Assembly (NCBI RefSeq): GCF_032118995.1
Contig: NC_092649.1
Coordinates: 26,967,927 to 27,031,926, forward strand
Reading direction: 5' to 3'
Length of the DNA stretch: 64,000 bases
Origin: Asterias amurensis
Taxonomy: Eukaryota; Echinodermata; Asteroidea; Forcipulatida; Asteriidae
Shown here one piece after another: positions 10,865 to 22,442 of the stretch. The translations under genes were made by a program, and so were the position numbers. How positions within the stretch are numbered: position 1 is the first letter of the stretch; each line of letters begins with the position of its first letter. The notes beneath the pieces were generated by a model. That model was not told the DNA's origin. It saw only the letters and a list, made by a program, of their open reading frames with translations, and did not search any database.

Positions 10865-11739
10865 ATTAAGCAGTCCAGTGGATTAAATCTGTGTGTGTGA
10901 TTTAACATACGTGTATAAAAATTGTCATTTAAAACTTGGCGTATGTATGGTGCGTCCTTGTCATGTGCACGGCCTGCCATTTTGGTGAACCTAATGTTTT
11001 GACTCCACAAAATGGCGGACCGCAAGAAGTAAAAGGAAAACCACAGAATTTAAAGGAATATTTGTCGGGGCCTTGTTCTACTTTTCAAAATTATCTCCCC
11101 GACCATTTTTTTTCCCCACAATATTTGCATTTTACAGCTTTTGAGTGCCAAAAACCAAAGTCCTTTAAATTAGGGCTAAAAATGCTGTGAAGTCACAGGC
11201 ATTTTAACTTAATTAGTCTCCTAAAAAAAACTACATTACACACCTTTGATCTCTCAGATTGGAAGTGCCATTTCTTCAAGCCCATTCAGTAATATGTATC
11301 AAAGCATTCTCTTAAAAAACTAATACTTCTATCTTTTTTTCTTTATGCATGTTTTCTTTTATAAAATGTGTTTAAAATATGTTTTAAAAGTCATTCCATT
11401 ATATTCAATCCACCATTTAAAAAGTGCTTGATTTATTATTTTCTATTCTAGTTTCACTCTCCACCTTTTCGTTAACGTCCACCGAGGCTAGGCTTTATGT
11501 TCATAAAATGTTTTCTGTAAACTACACTTCCTTACACTTTTTATTTTTTTTAAAGTTTACAGGGAAAAAAGTGGCATGCTGAGTAAAAAACCCAAGCTGG
11601 TCTGGGGCAAGTTTCCTGAAACTGCTAGAAGGTCATCTGTTTGCTTAGCACATATATCTAGCTTGGCAGGATTTGTTTACCAGCACAACATGCATGACGC
11701 TCTTCCTGTTTTGTTTAGCCTCATGTCCTTTATTCTGTT
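10865..11739. other. gene-free stretch
   Basis: AT-rich sequence with short open frames that show no recognisable protein or splice pattern. Nothing else seen. Confidence 0.5.
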
Positions 11740-11818
11740 TGTTAAAGGCACCAGACACTGTTGGTAAATACTCAAAATAATTGTATAAAAACTTACTTGG
11801 TAACAAGTACATGTAGGA
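11740..11818 (-). repeat. fragment of the GGACACTATTGGTA MITE
   Basis: Reads TTAAAGGCACCAGACACTGT, TGGTAAATACTCAAAATAAT and ACTTACTTGGTAACAAGTA. Confidence 0.7.
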
Positions 11819-11916
11819 GCTTTTGATAGTATGTATACAAATCTAGAATATAAAAAAAATTCCTTGATTCATAAATACCTCAGACAGTTTCGCTGTTCCT
11901 ATTAGTGGAGAGCGCG

Positions 11917-11988
11917 TCACGTGGGGGTGTTTAAACCTTTGATAATGACCAGTCACGTGGGGGTGTTTAAACCTTTGATAATGACCAG
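11917..11988 (+). repeat. perfect 36-bp tandem duplication containing an E-box
   Basis: Two adjacent identical 36-bp units start TCACGTGGGGGTGTTTAAAC. Each carries a CACGTG E-box. Confidence 0.9.
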
Positions 11989-14035
11989 TGTTTATAACCG
12001 GTTATGCTACCTAATAATACCAAGAGCAAAGGATAAGGAAGCAATGTATGACCATTGTTTTATACAGAAGCGTTAATATTTTAGAGGGTATAATGTTATC
12101 AGGTATAATATTGAAATGTGGGCCTACATCACTGGATGTAAACGAAATGACTTTATCAAGTTAATGTTTTTGCAGTGTTTGGACAACAGAGGGCGCTGCA
12201 GATGTTATGATTGATGAAGTAAGATCTTTCTTTTCTTGCAAAGAACTCTGCATTAACAAACCTCGTTATCTTTTGATATGTATTTCACATTCCAATAATG
12301 CCAGTGGTAAGCTTTTCATACGTAAAATGCTTAAAATAAGTTGTATATTTTTAATACACATGAAAACATTACTTTTTCGAAAAATTTAAAAAGCGTTCTT
12401 TGTTTTTGTATAAGAAAAACAAAAAAACTTGATACATATGTTTAGTGCAATAATCAATGACTGTTGATTGTTCAAATAGAATTAACAAATGCATCATATG
12501 TTATAACAATCAATAAAGACATAAGTTTTGCGACCATAAGCTGTATTATCATCCATTATTACTAGTAGCTTGTGTTTTTATTTGTGATCCTTTGTATATA
12601 GGCTGCCAGTGACGTCAAATAAAAGAACCTTACATACAACAGGTTAGCTTATGGGAGTGCCATTGTGGGGTCTTTTACAAAATGGCTTTATAATGGGCAC
12701 CGTAAAGGATTTCTTTGTACAACCTGATAACCCCACACAAAGGGAATTCTTTGGAAAAGAGAGTCGGAGTAGAAAACCCTTGACCAATGAAGTCTTCCTT
12801 TGAGACACCAGTGAGGGCACTGTTTGAGTTTGTGACGTCCTGTGGGTGCACTTTTATAGAGATCAATGGGTACGGCTGCATTTCCCAGCTCTGTGAGAGA
12901 ACATTTTACTTATATCAAAACTAGAGGGATCGAGTGATGCATTAATTACAATCGATCGGTCCAAAAAGACCGATCGATGTTTTGAGAGGAGTTTATGCTT
13001 TTGTGCGTTCCATACATTTTACTCGGTGCAAGGGAACCGGACCGCAACCTCGCTGCCATGCACGGGCAGCGCGCCGTACCACCCGCGTGCTCTCTGCGTA
13101 CGTCTCTAGGAAAAAATGGCGCGGCGAGATCGATCACTCCTGGGAACGAAGTTGACCGGACCGCACGTAAAAAACATCGAGCAGACGAAAATTAAAAACA
13201 GTTAGTAGTGTGCCCGCTTCTGCCAGCCGGTAGTTGTCGTGTTGCGGAAAGGTAATGTTTGTAACTTCTTAAATTGTTGACATTCTTCTTATTATTGCAC
13301 GATAAGGGCATCGCAAATTACACTTGCATGTGATAAAACAACTTCAGCGATTATCACAGCTATTTCAATACTCTACCTCCGTGACTGAGTCGGTGAGTTT
13401 CATGTCACATACAAAATTATCATTGTCTACGTGCATGGTCCAGTTCAAATAATGGTGGGACGATAGTTAGACAAGCACAACTTGTACTTGTTGAACTGTC
13501 GGTCTCATGGCGACTGTGATTGGAGACCGATGTTAAATGGTTAGGGAGCCATATTACTTAGCTCAACAAGGTGGGCTAGACTTTAGACTATCTACTAACT
13601 AAGATTCTAAGCATGCTAAGTTAATGTGTCCAGGCTTTTGGACTTGAAGGTAGAATTGGTCCAGGTTTAAGTTAGCGTAGATGTATCCGGCAGGATATTT
13701 TGCTGACTGAACCAATGGAGATGAAGACATTGTAGCTATATTTATAAATGTTTAAATGATTGATTTATTGCTTGGCACCTTTGAATTGAATGGAATTGAA
13801 TTGGCATCAGTGTTCTCACTGAAAGTTTTCCCCATGGTAGGCCTATGTAAGAAATATATAAATAAAATAAATAAATAAACGTACTGTTTAATTTTAAAAT
13901 ACTAAATGCTTTAAAACGGCTCATATAAAAATCACAATCTGTTTTTAATCCATGTTTAGATAGAGTGCTTCAGCATTTTCAGCACAATGACCGCGTGTTG
14001 AGCAAGTCCGGTCTGATGTTGTTTGAATACCAAAG
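11989..14035. other. gene-free stretch upstream of IMMP2L
   Basis: No coding exon recognised. A short perfect hairpin (CGATCGGTC, five-base loop, GACCGATCG) lies at about 12952-12978. A segment at about 13100-13150 (ATGGCGCGGCGAGATCGATC) recurs near 44590. Any 5' UTR or promoter of IMMP2L should lie in the last few hundred bases, but no motif stands out. Confidence 0.5.
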
Positions 14036-17000
14036 ATGACCACAGCAAGAAAGGCGCTTAAGATATTTCTCGGCGGGTTCACATTGGGAGTTGGCGGCTC
14101 TCTAACATTCTTCGACAAGGTCGGATATTTTGCAACCGTTGATGGCAAGTCGATGCAGGTAAATAAAACAAAGGTCAATTTCATTTTGTTTTGTGTTGTG
14201 GCTGAGCGGATAAGAGCATTGGATTCAAGTTCTGGTGGTTAAGTCATCGGTATGTGGGTTCGAATCCCGATTGTGACACTTGTGTCCTTGAGCAAGACAC
14301 TTAACCAATAAGCTTCTCTCCACCCAGCGGTAAAATGGGTACCTGGTGAGGCAGGGCAGAGATGGTTTATGTGAATGATTAGCTTGGAGTGCGTTAACTC
14401 GCAGCACCGTCTGTATGCTCCCCCCTACCCCCTCCCAGCCCCTCGAGCTGAGATGGTTTAAGGAATGAAGTTCGTGTATATGGCCCAGTAGCCAGAAGCG
14501 CTTTGATGAGCCTTTGAGTAATTAATTACCAATAGTGTCCAGTACCTTTAATCCTTGTTTTTATTAATTAGTGGGTTTTTTTTATTGTGTGAATTCAGCC
14601 TGTCTTCAATCCCGACCATGAGCAGCGAAGAGACGTAATTTTCCTGAATCACTGGGCACTCAAAGACTACAATGTTCAACGAGGTGATATCGTCTCTTTA
14701 GCGTGAGTTTGAGCTGGTTGTAATTGTTTTTTTTTAATTTTGTATTTAAGGATAACTGACGAAACTGGGTGAAGGGGAAGCACTGTTGCAATAGTCCCTT
14801 CCCTTCACTTTTTAGGTTGGGGGTATTGCTCTTGAGCTCCAGTGGGGGTCTCATTAGGGGCTATGCTATTTTCTTTTTCTTGTCAGTACCACATGTGTAT
14901 TTGGATTTTGTTGTGGGGTCACCTTGGGGACCCTAAACAATTGTGGTGGAGTAGGGAGTGCCCTCCCCCAAACTGCTTTTTTTTATATTGTATTTGGATG
15001 TAATTTTGAATTTTTAAAATAACTTTCTGATATTGTATTCTGCCTTTTCTGTTTACTAGTATTTTACCTCTTAGTTGCCTTTGAGTGGGTGTATATTCTT
15101 GTGTAGGCCTTATATGTAATGTTTTTTTAACAACTATTTGCTTTTGTCTTTTTTATTTACTTAATTTCGTATTAAGTTTAAGGCCGTTTTGCACCACTAC
15201 TGCGCTTAATAAGTACTTATTATTATTATGTTTACCAGTTGTGGACAGTACATTCAATGTCATATATCCCTTTCCCATTGGAGTTGGGTGTATGTGGTGT
15301 TATTTACTAACTTTAGTTTCAATTTGTACTTTTGTTCTCAGATCCCCTAATCACCCGGATGATGTTCTTGTAAAAAGAGTGATAGGGCTGGAAGGTGATA
15401 CGATACGGTGTGTGATCTTAACATCTGTTTAGTGTTTTATTTGTTGTTATTGTAGGGATCCAAATTACGCCCCTCAGTGTTGAACTTTTAAAAAGTTAAC
15501 CTTGGGGTTGTCACATGACATTTACGCTATTTTCCCATTCGTCTTTTAGAGAGAACCTTATTTGGTCCGTTTATGCTCTACATTTTTGTATAAATGTATT
15601 TATCTGGGAGGCATAAGTTCATTGGTCTATCTATGAGTATTGTTTTTGTGTTAGAGCTCTAATATTATCCCTTAAAGGCAGTGGACACTATTGGTAATTG
15701 CCAAAGACTAGCTTTCACAGTTGGTGTATCTCAACATACACGTATGCATAAAATAACAAACCTGTGAAAATTTGAGCTCAATCGGTCATCGAACTTGCGA
15801 GATAATAATGAAAGAAAAAACACCCTTGTCACACGAAGTTGTGTGCGCTTAGATGGTTGATTTCGAGACCTCAAGTTCTAAACCTGAGGTCTCGAAATCA
15901 AATTCATGGAAAATTACTTCTTTCTTGAAAACTATGGCACTTCAGAGGGAGCCGTTTCTCACAATGTTTTATACCATCAACCTCTCCCCATTACTCGTCA
16001 CCAAGAAAGGTTTTATGTAAGTAATTATTTTGAGAAATTACCAGTAGTGTCCACTGCCTTTAAGTACTCTGATTTCTAAGGCTCTAGTTTGATCGAATTG
16101 TAAACCATGTAATTTTGTGTATTGCCAGGCAGCATCATGTGTGTGGGCGTGTAGCTACTCTTAGCCTTGTGTGTGCCGATCTTTTTGTGACTTTTCTTTC
16201 ATTGTGCATTGTGTAATGTAATTACACTATGATTGTGACTTTTTCAGTATATTGTGTGCTATGGGTTTGAAGTATTAAAACCTAAACAAGTGTCATAATC
16301 GGGATTCGAACCCACATCCCAGTGCCTTAATGACAAAACTTGAATCTGATATTCTAAACTGCTTGACCATGACACCCCACTTGAAATCTTTGAAATAGTA
16401 CCCTGGTACTTGGTAGCTTTAATTTAGTTTGACGTGTTTTTCTTTGTTTGTTTTATTAGAACGTTAAGCTACAAGAATCGTTACGTGACGGTACCTGAGG
16501 GCCATTGTTGGATAGAGGGCGACCATCATAGCGTCAGTCTAGACAGTAACTATTTTGGACCAGTGAGTTCCTATACGCATTGTATAACTTCTTAGCAAGG
16601 GGCGGGGCTCAAATGTTTGAGGAAAAAAAAGGGGGTTTTATGGGACCTGGGGTCGATTTCACAAAGAGTTGGGACTCGTCTTATCTCGAGTTAGGATGAG
16701 TAACTCGTCCTAACTTAGGATTAATCTTAAGGTCTGCATGCTACAGTGCAGGGTTGGGACTCGTCCGTAAGTCCTAAGATTAGTCTTGAGTTAGGAAGAG
16801 TTTTGTGAAATCGACGGCTGGCCCCTGGGGTGGATTTCACAAAGAGTTAAGATTAATCTCATCTTGAGTTAGGACGAGTTAATCGTCCTACATTAGGAGG
16901 AGCCATACGTTTTGTATACCTCCTAGGCTCTTTGTGAAAATCGACCCATGAACACTTTGTCCATGTTGTTGTTATAAGAACTGAATCAAAATGAGAACAA

Positions 17001-17798
17001 ACTCTTTACACATGTTGAGATCAGGCCTGGATTACACAGAGGGCCAAAGAGGCCAAGGCCTTGATGCCCCTTCAAAAGTGTCCCGTAAACTTTCAAATTT
17101 TACAATGGAAATGCCCCCTCTTTGTAAATTTTAATATAGCCTCCAATGGCGATATATTTTTTATAAAAACTTGCTGTATATTTTTAGATGTAACTATTTT
17201 TGTATGTAAACTATTTTTTGTATGAATTGTAATTTTAACTGTAATTTGGCCGTTGCCCATGAATGTAAAAAGATATAAACTATCTATCTATCTATCCCTT
17301 TCCAAAGTGAAAATGGCCTTGCCCTCTCAAAGATGAATTTCAGGCCTGTTAGATAGTATTTATTTGAATGAGCGCTTATTGTCATTTGTTTTGTGAGTAA
17401 GTGTATTTCAATGCTTATCGTCTTCAGGAGAAAGATGAGAGCATACTGATCAAACATAATGTAGAGTTGTCAGCAAACGGTTCTTTTCAGAAGTAACACT
17501 ACTCAAAAGAGATTTACTCATGGTACTACCGCAAATAACACCTAAATACTTTCCATTATACCATGCCAACTGTCAAATCCTACATAGGAACTAATTTACA
17601 GATTTGTATTTTAATGACTGTCTCTTTGATTTGTAGGTTGCACTTGGACTTGTGCATGCTCGTGCCTCTCATATCATTTGGCCACCACATCGTCAACAGC
17701 GTCTGGTAGCCAGACTCCCCAAAGATCGTCAGCCAATCAGCCTGTCAACCTCACTGGAGGAAGAGTTGTTCGGGTACCAGGAAGTGGATGAAGTATGA
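14036..17798 (+). CDS. IMMP2L: Mitochondrial inner membrane protease subunit 2 (IMMP2L)
   Basis: Exons: 14036-14158, 14599-14702, 15342-15407, 16460-16562, 17637-17798; 185 aa, close to the human length of about 175. A type I signal peptidase-like serine protease (family S26) of the inner membrane that cuts targeting sequences from intermembrane-space proteins, working with IMMP1L. An N-terminal membrane segment (residues about 8-28) is followed by VDGKSMQP with the catalytic Ser39, then [20 protein letters not shown], then [12 protein letters not shown] with the general-base Lys87, and the late motif [20 protein letters not shown] (Gly-Asp and Asp-Ser-Asn box). All are family landmarks, spaced as in the human protein. 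The C-terminal exon ([14 protein letters not shown]) also matches. The start is the first ATG in frame with the membrane segment. Introns carry a SINE and a MITE. Confidence 0.96.
14195..14560 (+). repeat. tRNA-derived SINE, near full length, plus a MITE tail
   Basis: A-box-like TGTGGCTGAGCGGATAAGAG and B-box-like GGGTTCGAATCCCGA, then GACACTTGTGTCCTTGAGC, GGTAAAATGGGTACCTGG and a GAGATGGTTTAAGGAATGA body. The family recurs at 36820-37170 and in part at 55060-55200. At 14520-14555 it abuts a MITE end (CCAATAGTGTCCAGTACC). Confidence 0.8.
15674..16066 (+). mobile_element. GGACACTATTGGTA foldback MITE, full length
   Basis: About 390 bp. Ends AAAGGCAGTGGACACTATTG and CAGTAGTGTCCACTGCCTTT are inverted. 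A perfect inner palindrome (GATTTCGAGACCTCAAG ... GAGGTCTCGAAATC) lies in the middle. It is the commonest repeat of the window and here sits inside IMMP2L intron 3. Confidence 0.9.
16288..16390 (-). repeat. tRNA-derived SINE head, reversed
   Basis: Reads AGTGTCATAATCGGGATTCG and AACCCACATCCC, the reverse of the SINE B-box region seen at 14260. Confidence 0.6.
16648..16950. mobile_element. two adjacent 'GATTTCACAAAG' MITEs
   Basis: First copy 16648-16820: GGGGTCGATTTCACAAAGAG to TTTTGTGAAATCGACGG. Second copy 16823-16950: CTGGGGTGGATTTCACAAAG to TTTGTGAAAATCGACCC. Both carry GAGTTAGGACGAGT motifs. Confidence 0.75.
17425..17600 (+). repeat. stem-loop repeat family ('TTCTTTTCAGAA'), diverged copy
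   Basis: CAGGAGAAAGATGAGAG, then GGTTCTTTTCAGAAGT at 17479-17494, AACACTACTCAAAAGAG and GGTACTACCGCAAAT. Members at 35575-35770, 37890-38010 and 54585-54790 share these blocks. Confidence 0.55.
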
Positions 17799-18435
17799 GT
17801 GTCCCGATGTGCTTAACCGTGCAATCACCACGCAAAGAAAAGATCCCACAGATTTTGTAAGTTATAACTAATTGTAAAACTATGCTTCAATTGTGCGATT
17901 ATTTTGGACGGGAATGATAAATGTATGGATGTAGAGCATGTTGTATACAGGTGTGGCCATCATTCTTGGGCATCTCTACCAGGCAAACTTTTACAAAAAT
18001 TAATAGTTCCTAATGAAATACGGATGCTTTTCAACACTGAACTAGCCAGCCAGGCCACTCTGAGTGAATGGTGATTATAACACCCCTTACAAGTATTCTG
18101 CCTGCTCATTGGTTTAGAGCGCGTCACATGACATGTCTAAGTTTTGCTAGACGACGGCCATGTGATAGTGCGTTGGTTTGCCGTGCGCTAGTCTGAAGAC
18201 TAGCACACGGCTTGCAGTACCCAGACGTCCGTTGCGTGTACGAGGATGATACATTAATAGTCTGTAACCATTTCGGATTGCACGACACTACATGCAGCAC
18301 AGTAGAAGTTTTTGCAATCTGTATTCGCGTCGTCCGTGGATTGTAGCATTCAGGTCTGTAACTTAATAATAATAGTACAGTATTTAGAAATGTTTGGGGT
18401 GTTATAAAGCAAATATTAACTGCTTTTACTTGTGC

Positions 18436-18552
18436 AATGGTTAAAACTATGACTCCCTCGGTGATCCCCGGAGCATTCTATTTTCCCTCGGCTTGCCTCG
18501 GGAAAATAGAACGCTCCGGGGATCACCTCGGGAGTCATAGTTTTAACCATAG
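18436..18552. repeat. large near-perfect palindrome, copy 1
   Basis: Arms of about 50 bp: ATGGTTAAAACTATGACTCC against GGAGTCATAGTTTTAACCAT, meeting at TTCCCTCGGCTTGCCTCGGG. Only a few arm positions mismatch. Confidence 0.9.
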
Positions 18553-19843
18553 CACTCGAAGCAGTCAATATTTGTATACTAGTCCTCGGGGTGTTTTAAC
18601 TACCAATTGGCCAACGGGGGAACGCTGGTCTGTAGAAGATACACCAATTCATTCAACCTGATTGCATGGACATTGAAGTAAGATTGTGTGCGGAGAAGTT
18701 TGACTCATTGACGGCTTTAAAAATTTTTTTAACTGAACTACCCTTATGATTGCTGCTTTTTTGCATTTTGGTGTTATGGCACAGGATGACCAAACGGGCT
18801 GGGATGACTGATGCCACACCCTAGCCCTAGCCTAGCCAAACTGTCTATTTTTAAAGTGTGTTTAAGGGCTGAATTTGCGAGTTTGACCAATACCTACCTT
18901 CCAACTATACATGAAGGTACGACTACTTTACTGACAAAAACTTACTCCTGGCATGATTATCTTCCTAGTTTAGTCTGATTTCCGACTTTTTGCCTTCGAA
19001 AAAAAAAAAAATAGGAAAAGATGTGATTAGGTAGCCTTAAAGTCTATTGCAGCCTACATCATAGGTCGGCTTTGTACTTGATTAAATGATCCTCCTTTTT
19101 TCCAAAGGACCAACTATCCTGCCTGTTACTCGTGTGCTGCATCATCTCTATTTATTTGAATTTAAAAATGATTTTACAAGTAACTGCTATTCACGTTTTC
19201 CTTTTAAGAAGAAACTGATCCTTTTTTCTTTGACTCTGTTTGAGACATAAGTGATCATCTCCATTGTGTTTGTTATCTGAAATTTTATGAATTCAATAAT
19301 GTTTGATCCAGCACATTACAAATGAAAACAGATGTATTTAGACTCCATGTTTTATTAATTAGCTTAACACCATCGGTCGCAATAAGTTGCAAAGTGGGTT
19401 TATTTTGGTTTTGCATAACAATGAAATACGGATGCTTTTCAACACTGAACTAGCCAGCCAGGCCACTCTGAGTGAATGGTGATTATAACACCCCTTACAA
19501 GTATTCTGCCTGCTCATTGGTTTAGAGCGCGTCACATGACATGTCTAAGTTTTGCTAGACGACGGCCATGTGATAGTGCGTTGGTTTGCCGTGCGCTAGT
19601 CTGAAGACTAGCACACGGCTTGCAGTACCCAGACGTCCGTTGCGTGTACGAGGATGATACATTAATAGTCTGTAACCATTTCGGATTGCACGACACTACA
19701 TGCAGCACAGTAGAAGTTTTTGCAATCTGTATTCGCGTCGTCCGTGGATTGTAGCATTCAGGTCTGTAACTTAATAATAATAGTACAGTATTTAGAAATG
19801 TTTGGGGTGTTATAAAGCAAATATTAACTGCTTTTACTTGTGC

Positions 19844-19960
19844 AATGGTTAAAACTATGACTCCCTCGGTGATCCCCGGAGCATTCTATTTTCCCTCGGC
19901 TTGCCTCGGGAAAATAGAACGCTCCGGGGATCACCTCGGGAGTCATAGTTTTAACCATAG
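19844..19960. repeat. large near-perfect palindrome, copy 2
   Basis: Same as 18436-18552, carried in the second duplicated unit. Confidence 0.9.
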
Positions 19961-20827
19961 CACTCGAAGCAGTCAATATTTGTATACTAGTCCTCGGGGT
20001 GTTTTAACTACCAATTGGCCAACGGGGGAACGCTGGTCTGTAGAAGATACACCAATTCATTCAACCTGATTGCATGGACATTGAAGTAAGATTGTGTGCG
20101 GAGAAGTTTGACTCATTGACGGCTTTAAAAATTTTTTTAACTGAACTACCCTTATGATTGCTGCTTTTTTGCATTTTGGTGTTATGGCACAGGATGACCA
20201 AACGGGCTGGGATGACTGATGCCACACCCTAGCCCTAGCCTAGCCAAACTGTCTATTTTTAAAGTGTGTTTAAGGGCTGAATTTGCGAGTTTGACCAATA
20301 CCTACCTTCCAACTATACATGAAGGTACGACTACTTTACTGACAAAAACTTACTCCTGGCATGATTATCTTCCTAGTTTAGTCTGATTTCCGACTTTTTG
20401 CCTTCGAAAAAAAAAAAAATAGGAAAAGATGTGATTAGGTAGCCTTAAAGTCTATTGCAGCCTACATCATAGGTCGGCTTTGTACTTGATTAAATGATCC
20501 TCCTTTTTTCCAAAGGACCAACTATCCTGCCTGTTACTCGTGTGCTGCATCATCTCTATTTATTTGAATTTAAAAATGATTTTACAAGTAACTGCTATTC
20601 ACGTTTTCCTTTTAAGAAGAAACTGATCCTTTTTTCTTTGACTCTGTTTGAGACATAAGTGATCATCTCCATTGTGTTTGTTATCTGAAATTTTATGAAT
20701 TCAATAATGTTTGATCCAGCACATTACAAATGAAAACAGATGTATTTAGACTCCATGTTTTATTAATTAGCTTAACACCATCGGTCGCAATAAGTTGCAA
20801 AGTGGGTTTATTTTGGTTTTGCATAAC

Positions 20828-22442
20828 ATGCTCACCTCGGCACAGAGCACTTTGCAGTTAAAAAAAGAGAAACGTTCTTTTTAGAAAAAGTGCGTTTTAA
20901 ACCTTTTTTTTCAAGTGTTTCAAATCCCAACATTGTATGGACTATTACATGGTGTTACCGCAAACTCTTCTATATCTTATCTCCACCATGCAAAGTTTCA
21001 AATCCTACTTGACTATTTTGGTCTCGGTTCACAACATCAAACAGTTTTTTTAGCGATGTCCCTACATCCTATTTGTTAGTTTTTTTTAGGGATGTTCCCA
21101 CTTGTTTTGTACATGAAAAACAAACTGCAGATCACCTGCCAAACGTTGACATTGTTCGCTTTTGTTAAGGTCCTCAGTTAAATATGTACCAGTGGTGTAT
21201 AAGGGTTGGGAAGGGGGTGCCTTGACCCTCCCCTCCTTTACTCTGAACCCTTTCCCCTCTTTCTTGCGAATGCCCCCCCCCCCACCACAAATGAGCTAAA
21301 AAACAAACCAAAAGTCTTTGCCTTCTTTGGCCCATTGAAAAATGTCTAAGAGGTAGGACGCCACTTACACCAGTCGACACAGTTCTTGTGACATTAATGA
21401 TTTTTTGCGTATGATTATCAAATTAAAGACTACAAAGACGAAACATAAAAAATAATGAGGCCCTTGTTCTATTGATATTAGGGACATTTCGATACCCTTG
21501 AAAGCCAAAGATTTGTCATGAAAGAAATTTTCAAAAGAGACATTCAATTTAGTAATTATTGTAATTTTATTTCAATCAGTGTCCAAAATTTATGAACAAC
21601 TCTTTTATTGAAAACAATTTAAGTGAAATAACAATCATTTTTTGTATAAAACTTTCTTAAAAAATTACTTTATATATAATAAGTTTATTGTTTTGTGTTT
21701 AACTGTTGTGGCTTAGCTTTGACAAGCTCTGCTAGACCCATGCAGGCATTTTGGAAACCATGGGTTTTAGATCGGCTGCGTCACTTTTAGCCATTTTGAT
21801 GCCATGTGCTGTAGACACACGGTTTCAAAATGGCAGAGTGACCTAACCAGAAACTAAGCCTTGATTTCGAAAATGCTTTTAACCTTAACCCTTTTTTTTC
21901 TTAGTAGCAACAAGTAGTTTTTGTTAAGAGGAAATGATCTCTTTTGCTTAGTGTTTTTTTTATATCCTTTTTTTTTAAAACAAATCTTCCGGGCAAGTGA
22001 TATCATTTAGTCAATGCTAAACCAGTTATAGTTATTTTCACTTGAATTGATGCATAAAGTAACAAGCAAATTTAGATTGAAATAAAAAGATATATTTTAA
22101 AGAAATGATTTGGTGAGTGGCGTTTTTTTATCGAATCGAATCACTGACAAAAGGCTGAATAAATTAGTATCACAGAAAGATAACTTATAATTATTCTGAG
22201 TGATCATAGTCTTCAAGTCGACTCCCATACAAAAAAAATACCCCTGCAAACTCTGGGGTTTAAATTGTTGGCAATAATTTGTATTTCATACCGCAACTGG
22301 AATTTTGGTTGCTCTGAAAAAACTACAACATGATTGTTTCTTTTAGTTTTGTAAACGCAGAGCTTCCCCCCTTCATCCAGTCTTGTTGTTGACTAATTAT
22401 GCTAACATAAATTTACCATCATTATTGTCTGTGAATATAGAT
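20828..22442. other. gene-free stretch between the duplication and the kinase gene
   Basis: AT-rich. A GGTGTTACCGCAAA motif near 20953 recalls the stem-loop repeat family. GCTGCGTCACTTTTAGCCATTTTG near 21775 and its rough inverse near 21825 form a small foldback. The kinase 3' UTR is expected at the right end (minus strand), but I see no clear poly(A) signal close to the stop. Confidence 0.45.

Larger units (their letters stand above)
18012..20827 (+). repeat. 1,408-bp tandem duplication, apparently identical copies
   Basis: Copy 1 is about 18012-19419 and copy 2 about 19420-20827. Both start AATGAAATACGGATGCTTTT and end TTTTGCATAACA. Every landmark compared is offset by exactly 1,408, including a 13-A homopolymer, and I saw no mismatch. 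No gene is inside. Each copy contains the palindrome listed next. Confidence 0.95.

Noticed and set aside
15085..15432. 115-codon open frame covering IMMP2L exon 3
   Set aside because: Only its last part (15342-15407) is coding; the rest is intron read-through in the same frame.
18437..20069. Two identical 74-codon open frames
   Set aside because: They read through the duplicated palindrome; identity only reflects the 1,408-bp duplication.
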